Assembly (NCBI RefSeq): GCF_000282595.1
Contig: NZ_AKIZ01000037.1
Location: forward strand, 1 to 64,000
DNA length: 64,000 bases
Reading direction: 5' to 3'
Origin: Phyllobacterium sp. YR531
Lineage (GTDB): Bacteria > Pseudomonadota > Alphaproteobacteria > Rhizobiales > Rhizobiaceae
A program made the position numbers and the translations under genes. Positions 27,872-37,194 of the stretch are shown here, in pieces (positions within the stretch are counted from its first letter, which is position 1; the number at the start of each line of letters is the position of its first letter). The notes under the pieces were generated by a model. It did not search any database and had not been told where the DNA came from. It saw only the letters and a list, made by a program, of their open reading frames with translations.

Positions 27872-29374
27872 CTATGCGGTAGAACTGACGATCCTGTTGC
27901 GGCCGTTGTTTTTGGCCTCATAGAGCAATGCATCGGCTTTGGTGAGCAGTAGATTTATGTTGAGCGTAGTTGGGCTGCGGGTAAAAACCAGCCCGCCGCT
28001 CACCGTGACGCAGATGTCGCTTCCGTCCAGATGGCCGACACGCAACTCTTCAACGGCCTTGCGGATTTCATCTGCCACCATTTCCGCTTGCGCATTATTG
28101 TCGACCGAAAGAACAAAGCCAAATTCCTCTCCACCGAGCCTCCCCATGAGGTCTGATTTTCCCAGGATTGCCGACAGACGGGAGGTAAAAGCCACCAGCA
28201 CCCGATCGCCAGCGCTGTGGCCATATTGATCATTGATAGCCTTGAAATGATCTATATCCATCAGGATTATTGCCGTGCCTTTGCCGCTCAGTGAGCGTTC
28301 TGCTAGCGTCGCGGTCGCCTGTTCTATAAATTCACGGCGCGAAAGAGAGTTTGTCAGGAAATCATAGCGTACTGCCCGCTCCAGCCTGGATATGAGTTCG
28401 GTGCGCGCCGCATTGATACTAGCCACTGACAAAGGACCAAGCGCGATCAACACTATCGCCAGTCTGACCGACATTATCGAGTTCAGCGCATCCCCTTCCA
28501 CGAAGGATGAATACAAACCTGACGTCACCAGCACTGTTTGCACGGCACAATACAGGAATGAACAACAAGCCACGTAAAACAGTTCATACCGGACGGCACA
28601 CCACAAAAGCGCCGGGACCGAATAAGCAAACGCACCAACACCCCCGACAAGGCCGCTTCCGGCAAGCGACAGTATAAATGCAATGGCCGGCAGCCAGTCG
28701 TTGATGATGAATGCAGGTTTGTGCAGCACGCTCATGATGGCTGCCTGCAATCTTCCCGGTGAAGGAATTGTAAGCGCCACGGGCAACACAATAATGAGGT
28801 TTACTAGATCCCCCGTGAACCAGAAGGCAAAACCGGTTAACAGTTCCCGGTCGTACAAAATCTTGGTCACGCTGCTGCCGACAGTGGCTGAACACACAGT
28901 GGCAATGACGCAGATGCCGAACATGTAGATTATCGACAATGGCCTTCGCAGGCGCTGATCACCTCTGGGCAATTGTTGGAAGAGGAAAAAACCGGAAGCC
29001 ACGCCCGCAAGGTTCGCGCCAGTCAACCAAAGGGTTGTCCAGATATTCGCGCCGGTGATCATGTCTGCCGCCAGATAGGCAAAACATGCGCTGGTCCACC
29101 CAGCGGGTGTCGACAGTCGCGGCTTTCTGATCATCAGACCGAGCAATATCGGATTGGCCGGCCAGAAAGATGCCAGCAGTCCCATGGGCCGGGTGAATAT
29201 GCCGAGCAGGGAGGCCACAAATACAACTCCGGCCACAAGCAATATGCCTTCGGCACTTCTGGTCGCCATGGCGGTATAGTCAAATGCTGCGGCGGATTGT
29301 TTACGCAAAACAGTACTCCAAGCCGGATCGTCCTCCAGCCCCAAGAAGACTATTGAACATATCACCAAATGCAA
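27872..29374 (-). CDS. Membrane diguanylate cyclase (MASE1-like sensor plus GGDEF)
   Basis: This protein of up to 500 residues makes the second messenger cyclic di-GMP. The N-terminal half is a MASE1-like membrane sensor of about eight helices, with LLASFWPANPILLGLMIRKP typical. The C-terminal GGDEF domain has the active motif GGEEF at 414-418 (MGRLGGEEFGFVL) and FKAINDQYGHSAGD. The product-inhibition I-site (RxxD five residues upstream) reads GKSD, so feedback inhibition may be absent. The start is unclear: the frame opens at a TTG, and an ATG at 29269 would remove 35 residues. Possible targets include the neighbouring glycan or RTX genes. Confidence 0.9.
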   Translation of the reverse strand: MHLVICSIVFLGLEDDPAWSTVLRKQSAAAFDYTAMATRSAEGILLVAGVVFVASLLGIFTRPMGLLASFWPANPILLGLMIRKPRLSTPAGWTSACFAYLAADMITGANIWTTLWLTGANLAGVASGFFLFQQLPRGDQRLRRPLSIIYMFGICVIATVCSATVGSSVTKILYDRELLTGFAFWFTGDLVNLIIVLPVALTIPSPGRLQAAIMSVLHKPAFIINDWLPAIAFILSLAGSGLVGGVGAFAYSVPALLWCAVRYELFYVACCSFLYCAVQTVLVTSGLYSSFVEGDALNSIMSVRLAIVLIALGPLSVASINAARTELISRLERAVRYDFLTNSLSRREFIEQATATLAERSLSGKGTAIILMDIDHFKAINDQYGHSAGDRVLVAFTSRLSAILGKSDLMGRLGGEEFGFVLSVDNNAQAEMVADEIRKAVEELRVGHLDGSDICVTVSGGLVFTRSPTTLNINLLLTKADALLYEAKNNGRNRIVSSTA

Positions 29375-29443
29375 TGCGTTTAGGCGGTCCTGTATGCATT
29401 AACATGCGCAAGTATCACCAACGGTACGCGATAACCGGAGACG

Positions 29444-30613
29444 CTAAGGCGCAGTACTGACTTCTCTGTTCCTCAGATTGAGGCCAGCTCCCCACCACTG
29501 CCTCAGTCGCTTATTCACGGGAGCTTCTATATACTCGTATAGCAAGGCCGAAACCGCCGTCGCGACCACTGTCATCAGGATATGCCAGAAGACATTGATG
29601 TTGCTTGTCAGCTGCCTGCCCAGCAGACCGATCATTCCGTAGACGAAAATCGAATGCGTCATATACAACGAGAATGACCAATGGCCGAGTTTCTCCATCA
29701 CCCTGCTTGTGAATATCGTCTGCTTTCCGCGAATATCCGAGCTGGCAGCTGACATTATGATCAATGTGTAGATTGCTGGCAGCACGGCATAGCTCGAATT
29801 CAGAATATACTTGCCAAACTCCGCAGGCAGCATTGGCCGCAAAGAATAGTAGACTGCAAACCAGCAGGCGGCCAACAACATGCCGATATAGAGGTTTGGC
29901 AGGCGAATTGACTGAAATTCGGGTCGTTTCAAAGCTGTTGCTGCCAGCACACCGAGCAGAAACTCCAATGCCCTGTAGGGTGGGAAGACATAAAGCCCCC
30001 AACTCCTGCTTTCGCCAAATATTGATTGCGCATTCTGGGCGACAAGGAATTGGGCAGCGAATACGGCCAAGCCGACTAATACGATATTCCGTATGTTCAA
30101 ACGGGTGATCAGCAAAAACAGAAGAGGATGGATGAGGTAGAAAAATGCCTCGTCAGACAATGACCAGGCAACCGGGTTGCCGCCGAAATACACTGTCGAA
30201 TCGGTAGACCATGACTGGAGTGCAAAGACTGAGAGAAAGACGGCCTGCCAGTTTATTCCCAACCCCTTCATCGAATAGAATATCGGCAATGCCGCAACGA
30301 GCGTTACCAGCATGACCGGCCAAATCCGGAATATCCGGTACATATAAAATGTGACAACCGACTGTCCGGGCGTTGCGCTCCAGGTAAGGACAAAGCCGGA
30401 CAAGACAAAGAAGAAGGTGACACCAGTCGTACCGAAGCCATACCAGCCACGAATTGCCGGAATGATAGCAAACTGACTGGTGTGATGTATCAGGACCATC
30501 ATCGCAGCAAGAAAGCGGAGGCCGGTCAATGATGGCAGGTTCTTTTGCATTCGATCCGCTATATAGACTTGCCCACGCTCGATCAACAGGACCGGTTTGT
30601 GGGCTATTGGCAT
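29444..30613 (-). CDS. OafA/YrhL-type membrane acyltransferase
   Basis: This protein of about 389 residues belongs to the acyltransferase-3 family, which O-acetylates surface glycans from the membrane. The first conserved motif SLTGLRFLAAMMVLIHHTSQ contains the essential His pair, and TTGVTFFFVLSGFVLTWSA follows. About ten membrane helices run to the family-type end ALLYEYIEAPVNKRLRQW. The ATG at 30613 is the longest choice; another at 30550 has GCGGA before it and begins right at the conserved region. It is separated from the RTX gene by a strong stem-loop. Confidence 0.9.
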   Translation of the reverse strand: MPIAHKPVLLIERGQVYIADRMQKNLPSLTGLRFLAAMMVLIHHTSQFAIIPAIRGWYGFGTTGVTFFFVLSGFVLTWSATPGQSVVTFYMYRIFRIWPVMLVTLVAALPIFYSMKGLGINWQAVFLSVFALQSWSTDSTVYFGGNPVAWSLSDEAFFYLIHPLLFLLITRLNIRNIVLVGLAVFAAQFLVAQNAQSIFGESRSWGLYVFPPYRALEFLLGVLAATALKRPEFQSIRLPNLYIGMLLAACWFAVYYSLRPMLPAEFGKYILNSSYAVLPAIYTLIIMSAASSDIRGKQTIFTSRVMEKLGHWSFSLYMTHSIFVYGMIGLLGRQLTSNINVFWHILMTVVATAVSALLYEYIEAPVNKRLRQWWGAGLNLRNREVSTAP

Positions 30614-30677
30614 CAACCGTCACGTCGTACTGCCGTACTGTTATACTCGAGATAATTTACCCGAAGCTTAAAAGTCC

Positions 30678-30708
30678 ATGGCCCGCAATGAATGCCATTG
30701 CGGGCCAT
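30678..30708 (-). terminator. Terminator of the RTX gene (13-bp stem)
   Basis: A perfect 13-bp stem, ATGGCCCGCAATG (30678-30690) and CATTGCGGGCCAT (30696-30708), with a 5-base loop lies 24 bases past the RTX stop. On the minus strand GGACTTTT follows. Confidence 0.8.
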
Positions 30709-30731
30709 GTAAATTTTTGTGCCAATCTTCG

Positions 30732-33080
30732 TTAGATCACCAGGAAGTCGGCATTGGTCAGAGCCAATCCCTTGGTGAGAGTGGCAAACTGCACTGCTGC
30801 ACCCGAACCCGATCCATCGGCGTCGTAATATAGCGCGCCGGTGGTTGAGTTGTAGATGATGCGGTCGGCTGCATCATTGGCACCAGCACCGATGTGGAAT
30901 GCACCCGCCGAAAGACCGCCATTGCCGCCAAGTGCTGTAAACACGGCATTGTCCATCCAGATCGTGTCGGAGGGAACATTGAAGTCCGTGATCGTATCGC
31001 GATTGGTGCTGCTGTTTGCTACTGTGTTGAACACAAAGGCGTCGTTGCCGGCGCCGCCTGTCAGAATATCATTGCCTGCACCGCCGCTGAGGATATTGGC
31101 AGCGGAATTGCCTACAAGATAGTTGTTCAAGGCATTGCCGGTCGCATTGATGCTGGCCGAGCCGGTGAGCAGGATATTCTCGATATGCTGCCCGCCAGCT
31201 GCGAACGACACGGAACTGGAAACAATATCTGTCCCGGTCGTATTTCCTTCGATCACCCGATCGCCAACATTATCGACATAATATCTGTCACTGCCGGCAC
31301 CACCGGTCAAGATATCAGCGCCAGTACCACCATCGAGAACGTTGTTGCCGCTGTTACCAGTAATATTATTGGCCAAGGCATTGCCGGTCGCGTTGATGTG
31401 ACCTGTGCCGGTCAGGGTGATGTTCTCGATAAACTGGGCACCGGCAGAAAACGACACCGAGCTGCGGACTGTATCAATACCGGACACGTTGGCTTCGATG
31501 ACCTTATCACCGGCATTATCGACAATATATGTGTCGTTGCCCGCACCGCCAGCCATGGTATCAGCACCGGCTGCACCATTGATGTAGTTGGCAGCGGCAT
31601 TGCCGACAATATAGTTTGCCAAGGCATTGCCTGTTGCATTGATGGCTGCAGCACCGCCCAAGATGATGTTCTCGATGTGCTGGGTTCCAGCAGAGAAGGA
31701 AACTGTTGTGGTGACAACGTCAACACCCGGGCCATCACTTTCAACGACAACGTCATTGATATCATCGACATAATACTTGTCACTGCCAGCGCCGCCGGTC
31801 ATCTCATCAGCGCCAGTGCCGCCGATAAGGATGTCATTACCTTCCGCGCCGTACAGTTCATCGTTGCCGGCACCACCATCCAGAGTGTCATTGCCAGAGC
31901 CGCCATTGACAATGTTGACGCCAACATGACCAACGAACGTGTCGTCACCGTCCAGCAGGGACATTGTCGTATTGGATGAAATTCCACCTATACCGCTGAG
32001 GTTGAACTTGTCATTGCCGATTGTTCCGTTGAACGAATAACCGCCAAGCGCAAGGGTCTCGACGCTGAATACTCTCGTGTTACTAAAATCAATCGTGTTG
32101 GCGCTGACATTACCGTAAACACGGATTTCGTCAAAACCGTCACCACCATTGATTGTATCAACGCCGAAGCTGGAGCCGGCAATGTAGAATGTATCGTCGC
32201 CACTGCCACCAATGAGAGTGTCGTCACCTTCTGCACCAGTGAATTCATCATTACCAGCGCCACCATCCAGGCGGTCATAGCCTGAACCGCCATCAACAAT
32301 GTTTACGCCAGCATGGCCAACAAAAACGTCATTACCCTCACCCATAAACATTCTTGTATTGGACGAGATGCCACCGATTCCACTCAGGTTGAAGTTGTCA
32401 TTGCCCGTTGTTCCATTGAAGGAATAACCGCCGAGAGCCAATGTTTCGACACTTGTGACTTTCCCGGCGCTGAAATCGATCGTATTTACTGCCACATTGC
32501 CGTTGACACGAATTTCGTCCGAACCATCGCCGCCATCAAACCGGTCAACACCGAAGTTTGAACCTGCAATGTAGAAAGTATCATCGCCACTTCCGCCAAT
32601 CAGATTGTCATTGCCTTCAGCACCGGTAAACTCGTCATTACCGGCACGACCATCCAAAGTATCATCGCCCGATCCACCATCGACGATATTTACACCAGCG
32701 TGACCAATGAAAGAGTCGTTCCCCTCGCCCATATTCATTCTGGTATTGGACGAGATAACACCGATTCCGCTCAGATTGAAACTATCGGCACCCGTGGTTC
32801 CATTGAAGGAATACCCTCCAAGAGCCAACGTCTCGACGCTCGTAACTTTTGCAGCACTGAAATCAATTATATTAGCGCTCACGTTGCCATAGAGACGAAT
32901 CTCGTCCTCACCGGTACCGCCGTTGATCGTATCAACCCCGAAATTCGAGCCGCTGATATAAAAGGTGTCATTCCCGCCATTACCATTCAGGATGTCATCA
33001 CCCTCTAGGCCGGTAATGCTATCAGCACCATCAGTACCATTATAGTTGTCTACACCGCCCGTGCCTGGAAAAGTCGCCAT
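30732..33080 (-). CDS. Large RTX-type calcium-binding secreted protein
   Basis: This 782-residue acidic, Gly/Asp/Asn-rich protein has hemolysin-type nonapeptide repeats (GGSGDDTLDGRAGNDEFTGA, GGAGNDILTGGAGND) that fold into calcium-binding beta-rolls. It has no N-terminal signal peptide. The C-terminal end, DITDF-like DTITDFNVPSDTI through ALTNADFLVI, looks like a type I secretion signal with its terminal hydrophobic residues. Residues 26-412 are three 129-residue units, and residues 429-674 are three 82-residue units of another type (SSVSFSAGAQ, IENITLTG, INATGNALANN). No enzymatic domain is recognised, so an adhesin, matrix or S-layer-like role is likely. The divergent transporter at 33600 is the probable exporter. 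Confidence 0.9.
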   Translation of the reverse strand: MATFPGTGGVDNYNGTDGADSITGLEGDDILNGNGGNDTFYISGSNFGVDTINGGTGEDEIRLYGNVSANIIDFSAAKVTSVETLALGGYSFNGTTGADSFNLSGIGVISSNTRMNMGEGNDSFIGHAGVNIVDGGSGDDTLDGRAGNDEFTGAEGNDNLIGGSGDDTFYIAGSNFGVDRFDGGDGSDEIRVNGNVAVNTIDFSAGKVTSVETLALGGYSFNGTTGNDNFNLSGIGGISSNTRMFMGEGNDVFVGHAGVNIVDGGSGYDRLDGGAGNDEFTGAEGDDTLIGGSGDDTFYIAGSSFGVDTINGGDGFDEIRVYGNVSANTIDFSNTRVFSVETLALGGYSFNGTIGNDKFNLSGIGGISSNTTMSLLDGDDTFVGHVGVNIVNGGSGNDTLDGGAGNDELYGAEGNDILIGGTGADEMTGGAGSDKYYVDDINDVVVESDGPGVDVVTTTVSFSAGTQHIENIILGGAAAINATGNALANYIVGNAAANYINGAAGADTMAGGAGNDTYIVDNAGDKVIEANVSGIDTVRSSVSFSAGAQFIENITLTGTGHINATGNALANNITGNSGNNVLDGGTGADILTGGAGSDRYYVDNVGDRVIEGNTTGTDIVSSSVSFAAGGQHIENILLTGSASINATGNALNNYLVGNSAANILSGGAGNDILTGGAGNDAFVFNTVANSSTNRDTITDFNVPSDTIWMDNAVFTALGGNGGLSAGAFHIGAGANDAADRIIYNSTTGALYYDADGSGSGAAVQFATLTKGLALTNADFLVI
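31059..31796 (-). repeat. Three tandem 246-bp in-frame repeats of the RTX gene
   Basis: The landmark encoding the VD of (Y/V)VD(D/N) falls at 31767, 31521 and 31275, exactly 246 bases apart. Each unit encodes 82 residues beginning GGAGSDKYYVDD or GGAGNDTYIVDN. Confidence 0.85.
31845..33005 (-). repeat. Three tandem 387-bp in-frame repeats of the RTX gene
   Basis: The landmark CAACnCCGAA (encoding FGVD) ends at 32940, 32553 and 32166, exactly 387 bases apart. Each 129-residue unit contains DDTFYIAGSNFGVD, ETLALGGYSFNGTTG and NLSGIGGISSNTRM. Confidence 0.85.
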
Positions 33081-33599
33081 AAAATCCTCTTATAATTTTC
33101 TCGAATCCGGCAATTACTTCACGGTTTCATGACCGCTGTTTTGCGCGCTCGAGTTTTGGTTGAAGTTCACTATCCCTGTACTTACTCATGGCCATCGCAA
33201 ATGTGCCAGATGCGCCTTTCAAAGCGCGGTGAACTGGCAGCTGCACCTACCTGGTGGCCTTTACGCAAAACAAATTTTCTATACAGGGATGATCCGGAGA
33301 TGCCGTTCGGGATGGATACTTACTAGCACCATATGATGATCGCTTAGTGTTCAATCGAAAAGACTATCCTCATCCCACGTTTTTAATACATTACCTTTTC
33401 AGCCCAGCCAGACGGACACCCCCGCATCCTCTGGCTCAAGCGAAAAACTTATGCCATAAGCCACAAATAGCCGCAACTGAAGGTTGATAGTGCGAATTTA
33501 CTATAGGCATTGCTGCTTTTGGCGGCTTCCTTTAAATATGCCCGCAATAATGAGCAGAATAGCGAATGCTGCAAAGCTATCGCCGTAGCAGGAAACTAT
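33081..33599. promoter_or_regulatory. 519-base divergent control region, RTX / type I secretion genes
   Basis: This gap lies between the starts of the RTX gene (AGAGGATTTT before its ATG) and the transporter gene (AGGAAACT before its ATG). It must hold both promoters. The 65-codon open frame at 33129-33326 lacks a ribosome-binding site and familiar content, so I do not call it a gene. I see no strong palindrome or terminator. Confidence 0.5.
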
Positions 33600-35345
33600 A
33601 TGCGTTCCAATCAATTGAGTTTTGACCCGAAGAAGGGTTTTTTTGCTGCGATAGCATCGTTTCATCGCGCATTTGCCGGAATCGGCGTTGTCAGTGGGGT
33701 CATTAATCTCCTGACTCTGACCGGTTCTTTTTACATGCTGCAGGTCTATGACCGGGTTGTACCGGGTCGCAGTGTGCCGACCCTCGTTGCCCTGTCTGTT
33801 CTTGCCGTGGCGCTCTATACTTTTCAGGGATTGCTCGAATGGGTCCGCTCACGGCTGCTCGTCAGAATTGCATCAGCGCTTGATCTGTCCTGTAGCCGCC
33901 CGGTTTACCTCGCCATGATGCGCCTGCCGCTACGGACCAAATTGCCCGGCGATGGAGGTCAACCAATCCGTGATCTCGATCAGGTAAGGGGCTTTCTTGC
34001 AGGCTCAGGACCATCAGCGCTTTTTGACGTGCCATGGATGCCCATCTATATTTTCATCTGCTTCCTCTTCCATTTCTGGATCGGCGTTACTGCGCTGGGC
34101 GGTGCTATCGTCCTGTTCATCCTCATCTTATTGGCAGAGGTACAGACCGAAAAACCTATCCGTATCGCCAATGGCCTTGCCGCAAGCCGCGGTGCTCTGG
34201 CGGAAGCCACAAGGCGCAACGCGGAGGCTGTGCAGGCCATGGGTATTGGTGGACGTATCCGCGACCGCTGGACTGAAATCAATGCCGAGCACTTGGCGGC
34301 GACGGCGCGCGCCAGTGACGTGGCCGGAACGCTCGGTTCCATAGCGCGCATTTTGAGGACAATGCTGCAATCCGGCATGCTCGGCCTTGGTGCCTATCTG
34401 GTCATCCGCGGCGAAGCCAGCGGCGGCGTCATGATCGCCAGCTCCATCCTGATGGGCAGGGCACTGGCACCCATTGACCAATTGATTGGCCATTGGCGTG
34501 GGTTCGTCGGAGCCCGGCAAAGCTGGCGCCGACTGCAGCAGTTGCTCGCCATGCTACCCGACGAAGGTGGCCGCACAATGCTGCCAGCGCCCAAAACAGC
34601 ACTATCTGTAGAGAATATGGGGCTGGCCGCTCCGGGCGCGAACAGTTTCATTGTTCAGGATGTAACCTTTGCTCTCAAGGCAGGAGATGGTCTTGGCGTT
34701 ATCGGGCCCAGCGCTTCCGGCAAGTCCACAATGCTGCGTGGTTTGGCAGGCATCTGGACGCCCGTACGTGGTACCGTCAGGCTGGATGGCGCAGCGCTCG
34801 ACCAGTGGGACCCCGATGAGCTTGGCCAGCATATCGGCTACCTTCCGCAAGACGTACAGCTCTTTGCAGGGACCATTGCCGAAAATATTTCCCGCTTTGA
34901 TCCTGATACCACATCAGAACTTATCATAGCTGCCGCCCGCAATGCGGAAGTGCATGACCTGATCGTTCATTTGAAGGATGGGTACGAAACCCGTATTGGA
35001 GAAAGCGGAGCAGAACTGTCCGCCGGTCAACGCCAGCGAATAGCATTGGCCAGGGCGCTTTATCGCGACCCTTTCCTCGTCCTGCTTGACGAGCCCAATT
35101 CCAATCTCGACACTGAAGGTGAAGCATCTCTGGCCAATGCACTCCTCCGGATACGCCAGCGTGGCGGAATAGTCATCGTCGTCGCGCACCGCCCCAGCGC
35201 CTTGGCCAATCTTGACCTTTTGCTCATCATGGGAAATGGACGAACCCAGACATTCGGACCCAAAAACCAGATTCTGACGCAGGTTACCCGGCCTCAACAT
35301 AATACTCCCCCCTTGAAGGTTGTCCCTTCAGGAGAAGAAAAATGA
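33600..35345 (+). CDS. Type I secretion ABC transporter (PrtD-like)
   Basis: This 581-residue inner-membrane exporter couples ATP hydrolysis to one-step secretion. A six-helix transmembrane domain (about residues 20-310) precedes an ABC domain with Walker A GPSASGKSTMLRG (Lys375), signature LSAGQRQRIALARAL, Walker B FLVLLDEPNSNLD and a switch His (VVAHRP). There is no N-terminal C39 peptidase domain, as in PrtD exporters of RTX proteases. I start at MRSNQLSFDPKKG, where AGGA lies 6 bases upstream, rather than the frame opening at 33510. The adaptor gene overlaps by 4 bases. Confidence 0.93.
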   Translation: MRSNQLSFDPKKGFFAAIASFHRAFAGIGVVSGVINLLTLTGSFYMLQVYDRVVPGRSVPTLVALSVLAVALYTFQGLLEWVRSRLLVRIASALDLSCSRPVYLAMMRLPLRTKLPGDGGQPIRDLDQVRGFLAGSGPSALFDVPWMPIYIFICFLFHFWIGVTALGGAIVLFILILLAEVQTEKPIRIANGLAASRGALAEATRRNAEAVQAMGIGGRIRDRWTEINAEHLAATARASDVAGTLGSIARILRTMLQSGMLGLGAYLVIRGEASGGVMIASSILMGRALAPIDQLIGHWRGFVGARQSWRRLQQLLAMLPDEGGRTMLPAPKTALSVENMGLAAPGANSFIVQDVTFALKAGDGLGVIGPSASGKSTMLRGLAGIWTPVRGTVRLDGAALDQWDPDELGQHIGYLPQDVQLFAGTIAENISRFDPDTTSELIIAAARNAEVHDLIVHLKDGYETRIGESGAELSAGQRQRIALARALYRDPFLVLLDEPNSNLDTEGEASLANALLRIRQRGGIVIVVAHRPSALANLDLLLIMGNGRTQTFGPKNQILTQVTRPQHNTPPLKVVPSGEEK

Positions 35346-36658
35346 CTGCTCGCCCCGATCACGTGAAGACCTTCAGACTAAGCATCAGGCGTTATCTGCT
35401 GGTGGGTTTGGCCTTGTGTCTCTTTCTTGTTGGTGTGATGGGGACGCTTGCCGCAACGCTCAACATATCAGGTGCAGTTATTGCAAATGGTCTGCTGGTG
35501 GTGTCGTCGAACGTCAAGAAAATCCAGCATCCGACTGGCGGTGTTGTTGCGGAAATTCTTGTCGAAAACGGATCGAAAGTGAAAGCCGGTCAGCTGCTCG
35601 TGCGGCTTGATGCTACCTTGACCAAAGCCAATCTGGCCATTCAAACCAATATTCTCAATGAAAGTGAAGCGCGTCTGGCAAGGCTCACGGCAGAGCTTGA
35701 TGGCAGCCCTCAGATAAAAATGCCTGCCGCTTTTATCGGCCGCGAAAACGAGCCTGCTGTAAAAAGGCTCATGGCGGAAGAAACCTCGCAATTCGATTTG
35801 CGCGCCAAGGCGCGAAATGGCCAAAAATCACAGCTTCGCGAACGCATTATCCAACTGGGGCAGGAGATTTCGGGGCTGGAACAACAGCAATCCGGTCAGA
35901 AGCGCCAGATGGAGCTTATCAAAATGGAGCTTAGCGCTGTCTCGGGCCTCTGGGATCAGAAACTGGTGTCTTTGGCGCGATTGACCTCCCTGCAGCGCGA
36001 AGCAGCACGGTTGGACGGGGACTATGGCGGCAGGACCGCCACGATCGCCCAGACCAGAGGTCGCGCTACGGAAATGGAACTCCAGATCCTCCAGATCGAT
36101 CAGAACATGCGCAGCGAAGTGGCCGCTGAAGTCGGGCAAGTGCAGGCCAAGATCAGTGAAGCATCAGAGCGCAAAAGCGCTGCCGAAGATCAACTGAACC
36201 GTATCGACATTCGTAGCCCGCAAGATGGTTTGGTGCATGAACTTGCAGTCCACACCATCGGCGGCGTGGTGAGCCCAGCCGAACCACTCATGATGATCGT
36301 CCCCAGCAGCGACGAGCTAACCGTGGAAGTTCGTGTACTGCCGCAGGATATTGATCAGCTCCATCTTGGACAGCCAGCCAGAATAAGACTTTCAGCCTTC
36401 AGCCAGCAGACGACTCCCGAACTCACCGGAACACTGAAACAGGTTGCTGCGGATCTTACGATTGATCGGCAATCCGGGGCTGGCTATTACAGTGCGAGGG
36501 TGACTATTCCGCCGTCAGAACTCGCCAAGTTGCGTGGGCTGACCTTGACGGCGGGCATGCCCGCCGAAGCGTTTTTCATTACCGGTGAGCGGACAATGCT
36601 TTCCTATCTCGTAAAGCCGCTCGTCGATCAGATTGATCGGTCTTTCCGCGGCGATTAA
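35342..36658 (+). CDS. HlyD-family type I secretion periplasmic adaptor
   Basis: This 438-residue membrane-fusion protein links the ABC exporter to an outer-membrane TolC-like duct. One N-terminal membrane helix (LLVGLALCLFLVGVMGTLAA) is followed by a lipoyl half-motif (GGVVAEILVENGSKVKAGQL), a long coiled-coil hairpin (about residues 90-290) and a beta-barrel domain with RSPQDGLVHELAVHTIGGVV. It matches PrtE-type adaptors. Together with the preceding gene it forms a two-gene operon without a TolC gene, so the outer-membrane part must be elsewhere. Confidence 0.93.
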   Translation: MTARPDHVKTFRLSIRRYLLVGLALCLFLVGVMGTLAATLNISGAVIANGLLVVSSNVKKIQHPTGGVVAEILVENGSKVKAGQLLVRLDATLTKANLAIQTNILNESEARLARLTAELDGSPQIKMPAAFIGRENEPAVKRLMAEETSQFDLRAKARNGQKSQLRERIIQLGQEISGLEQQQSGQKRQMELIKMELSAVSGLWDQKLVSLARLTSLQREAARLDGDYGGRTATIAQTRGRATEMELQILQIDQNMRSEVAAEVGQVQAKISEASERKSAAEDQLNRIDIRSPQDGLVHELAVHTIGGVVSPAEPLMMIVPSSDELTVEVRVLPQDIDQLHLGQPARIRLSAFSQQTTPELTGTLKQVAADLTIDRQSGAGYYSARVTIPPSELAKLRGLTLTAGMPAEAFFITGERTMLSYLVKPLVDQIDRSFRGD

Positions 36659-36664
36659 GAATAA

Positions 36665-36705
36665 TGCATCAGCGGCGCACTTCTTGGAATTGCGCTGTTG
36701 ATGCA
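36665..36705 (+). terminator. Long stem-loop after the secretion operon
   Basis: Arms TGCATCAGCGGCGCA (36665-36679) and TGCGCTGTTGATGCA (36691-36705) pair over 15 positions with two G-U wobbles and an 11-base loop, 6 bases past the stop. No clear U-run follows, so termination is probable but not certain. Confidence 0.6.
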
Positions 36706-36853
36706 CATCACCTTGTCGCTAACAACCTGCCCGGACCGCTCGCAGCGTGAAACTCAAGGTGTCTTGCACAATCTTTTCCGAGCGGGTGCGTGTCCTCGGC
36801 AAATAAATCGCACCTAACACAAGTCTTTGATTTTCAGGGGATTTTAGTGCTTC

Positions 36854-36938
36854 TGGTGCCCCTTGCCGGAATCGAACCAGCACTCCTTGCGGAACCTGAT
36901 TTTGAGTCAGGCGCGTCTACCAATTCCGCCAAAGGGGC
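36854..36938 (-). tRNA. tRNA-Leu (anticodon CAA)
   Basis: The minus strand folds into a class II tRNA with encoded CCA. The acceptor stem is GCCCCTT/AAGGGGC, discriminator A then CCA. The D-arm includes GGAATTGGTAGACGC, and the anticodon stem CCTGA/TCAGG flanks CTCAAAA with CAA in the centre. A long variable arm (GTTCCGCAAGGAGT) and GGTTCGATTCC follow. The long variable arm and G-rich D-loop are typical of leucine tRNA reading UUG. It lies at the boundary between the accessory region and core genes. Confidence 0.95.
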
Positions 36939-37194
36939 CGCCAAAAAAGCGTCGGCAATGAGCGAACTCAAACGCCGTGAAAGCCAAATACATGCAGAGG
37001 GTGCCTTCGGTCAACAGCAATAAAAGCTTTTATAATGGATAACGCACTCGTGTGTTGCCCGTGTCGCCGGGCACAGCTAGAGGCGGATACGCAGATTGCT
37101 GCCAGCGAGGTTATGAAAATTGATCGTCCCGATTCCATTTGGCGCGTGTTTGCTCTAAGAGACCTTGCAGATTTACTCCTGACAGGAACCGCCA

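Noticed and set aside
30894-31979. 361-codon open frame on the plus strand
   Set aside because: It is antisense to the RTX gene and arises from its repetitive codon use; its sequence shows the same repeat periods and no recognisable domain.
30732-33080. Regularly spaced repeats resembling a CRISPR array
   Set aside because: The periods (387 and 246 bases) are multiples of three inside an intact reading frame that encodes RTX units; there are no short repeats with unique spacers and no cas genes.
33129-33326. 65-codon open frame in the RTX/transporter gap
   Set aside because: No Shine-Dalgarno sequence, no family resemblance, and it lies in a divergent promoter region.
36854-36938. tRNA-Leu as an integration site for the accessory region
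   Set aside because: No integrase gene and no direct repeat of the tRNA 3' end were found in the window, so an island boundary here cannot be supported.
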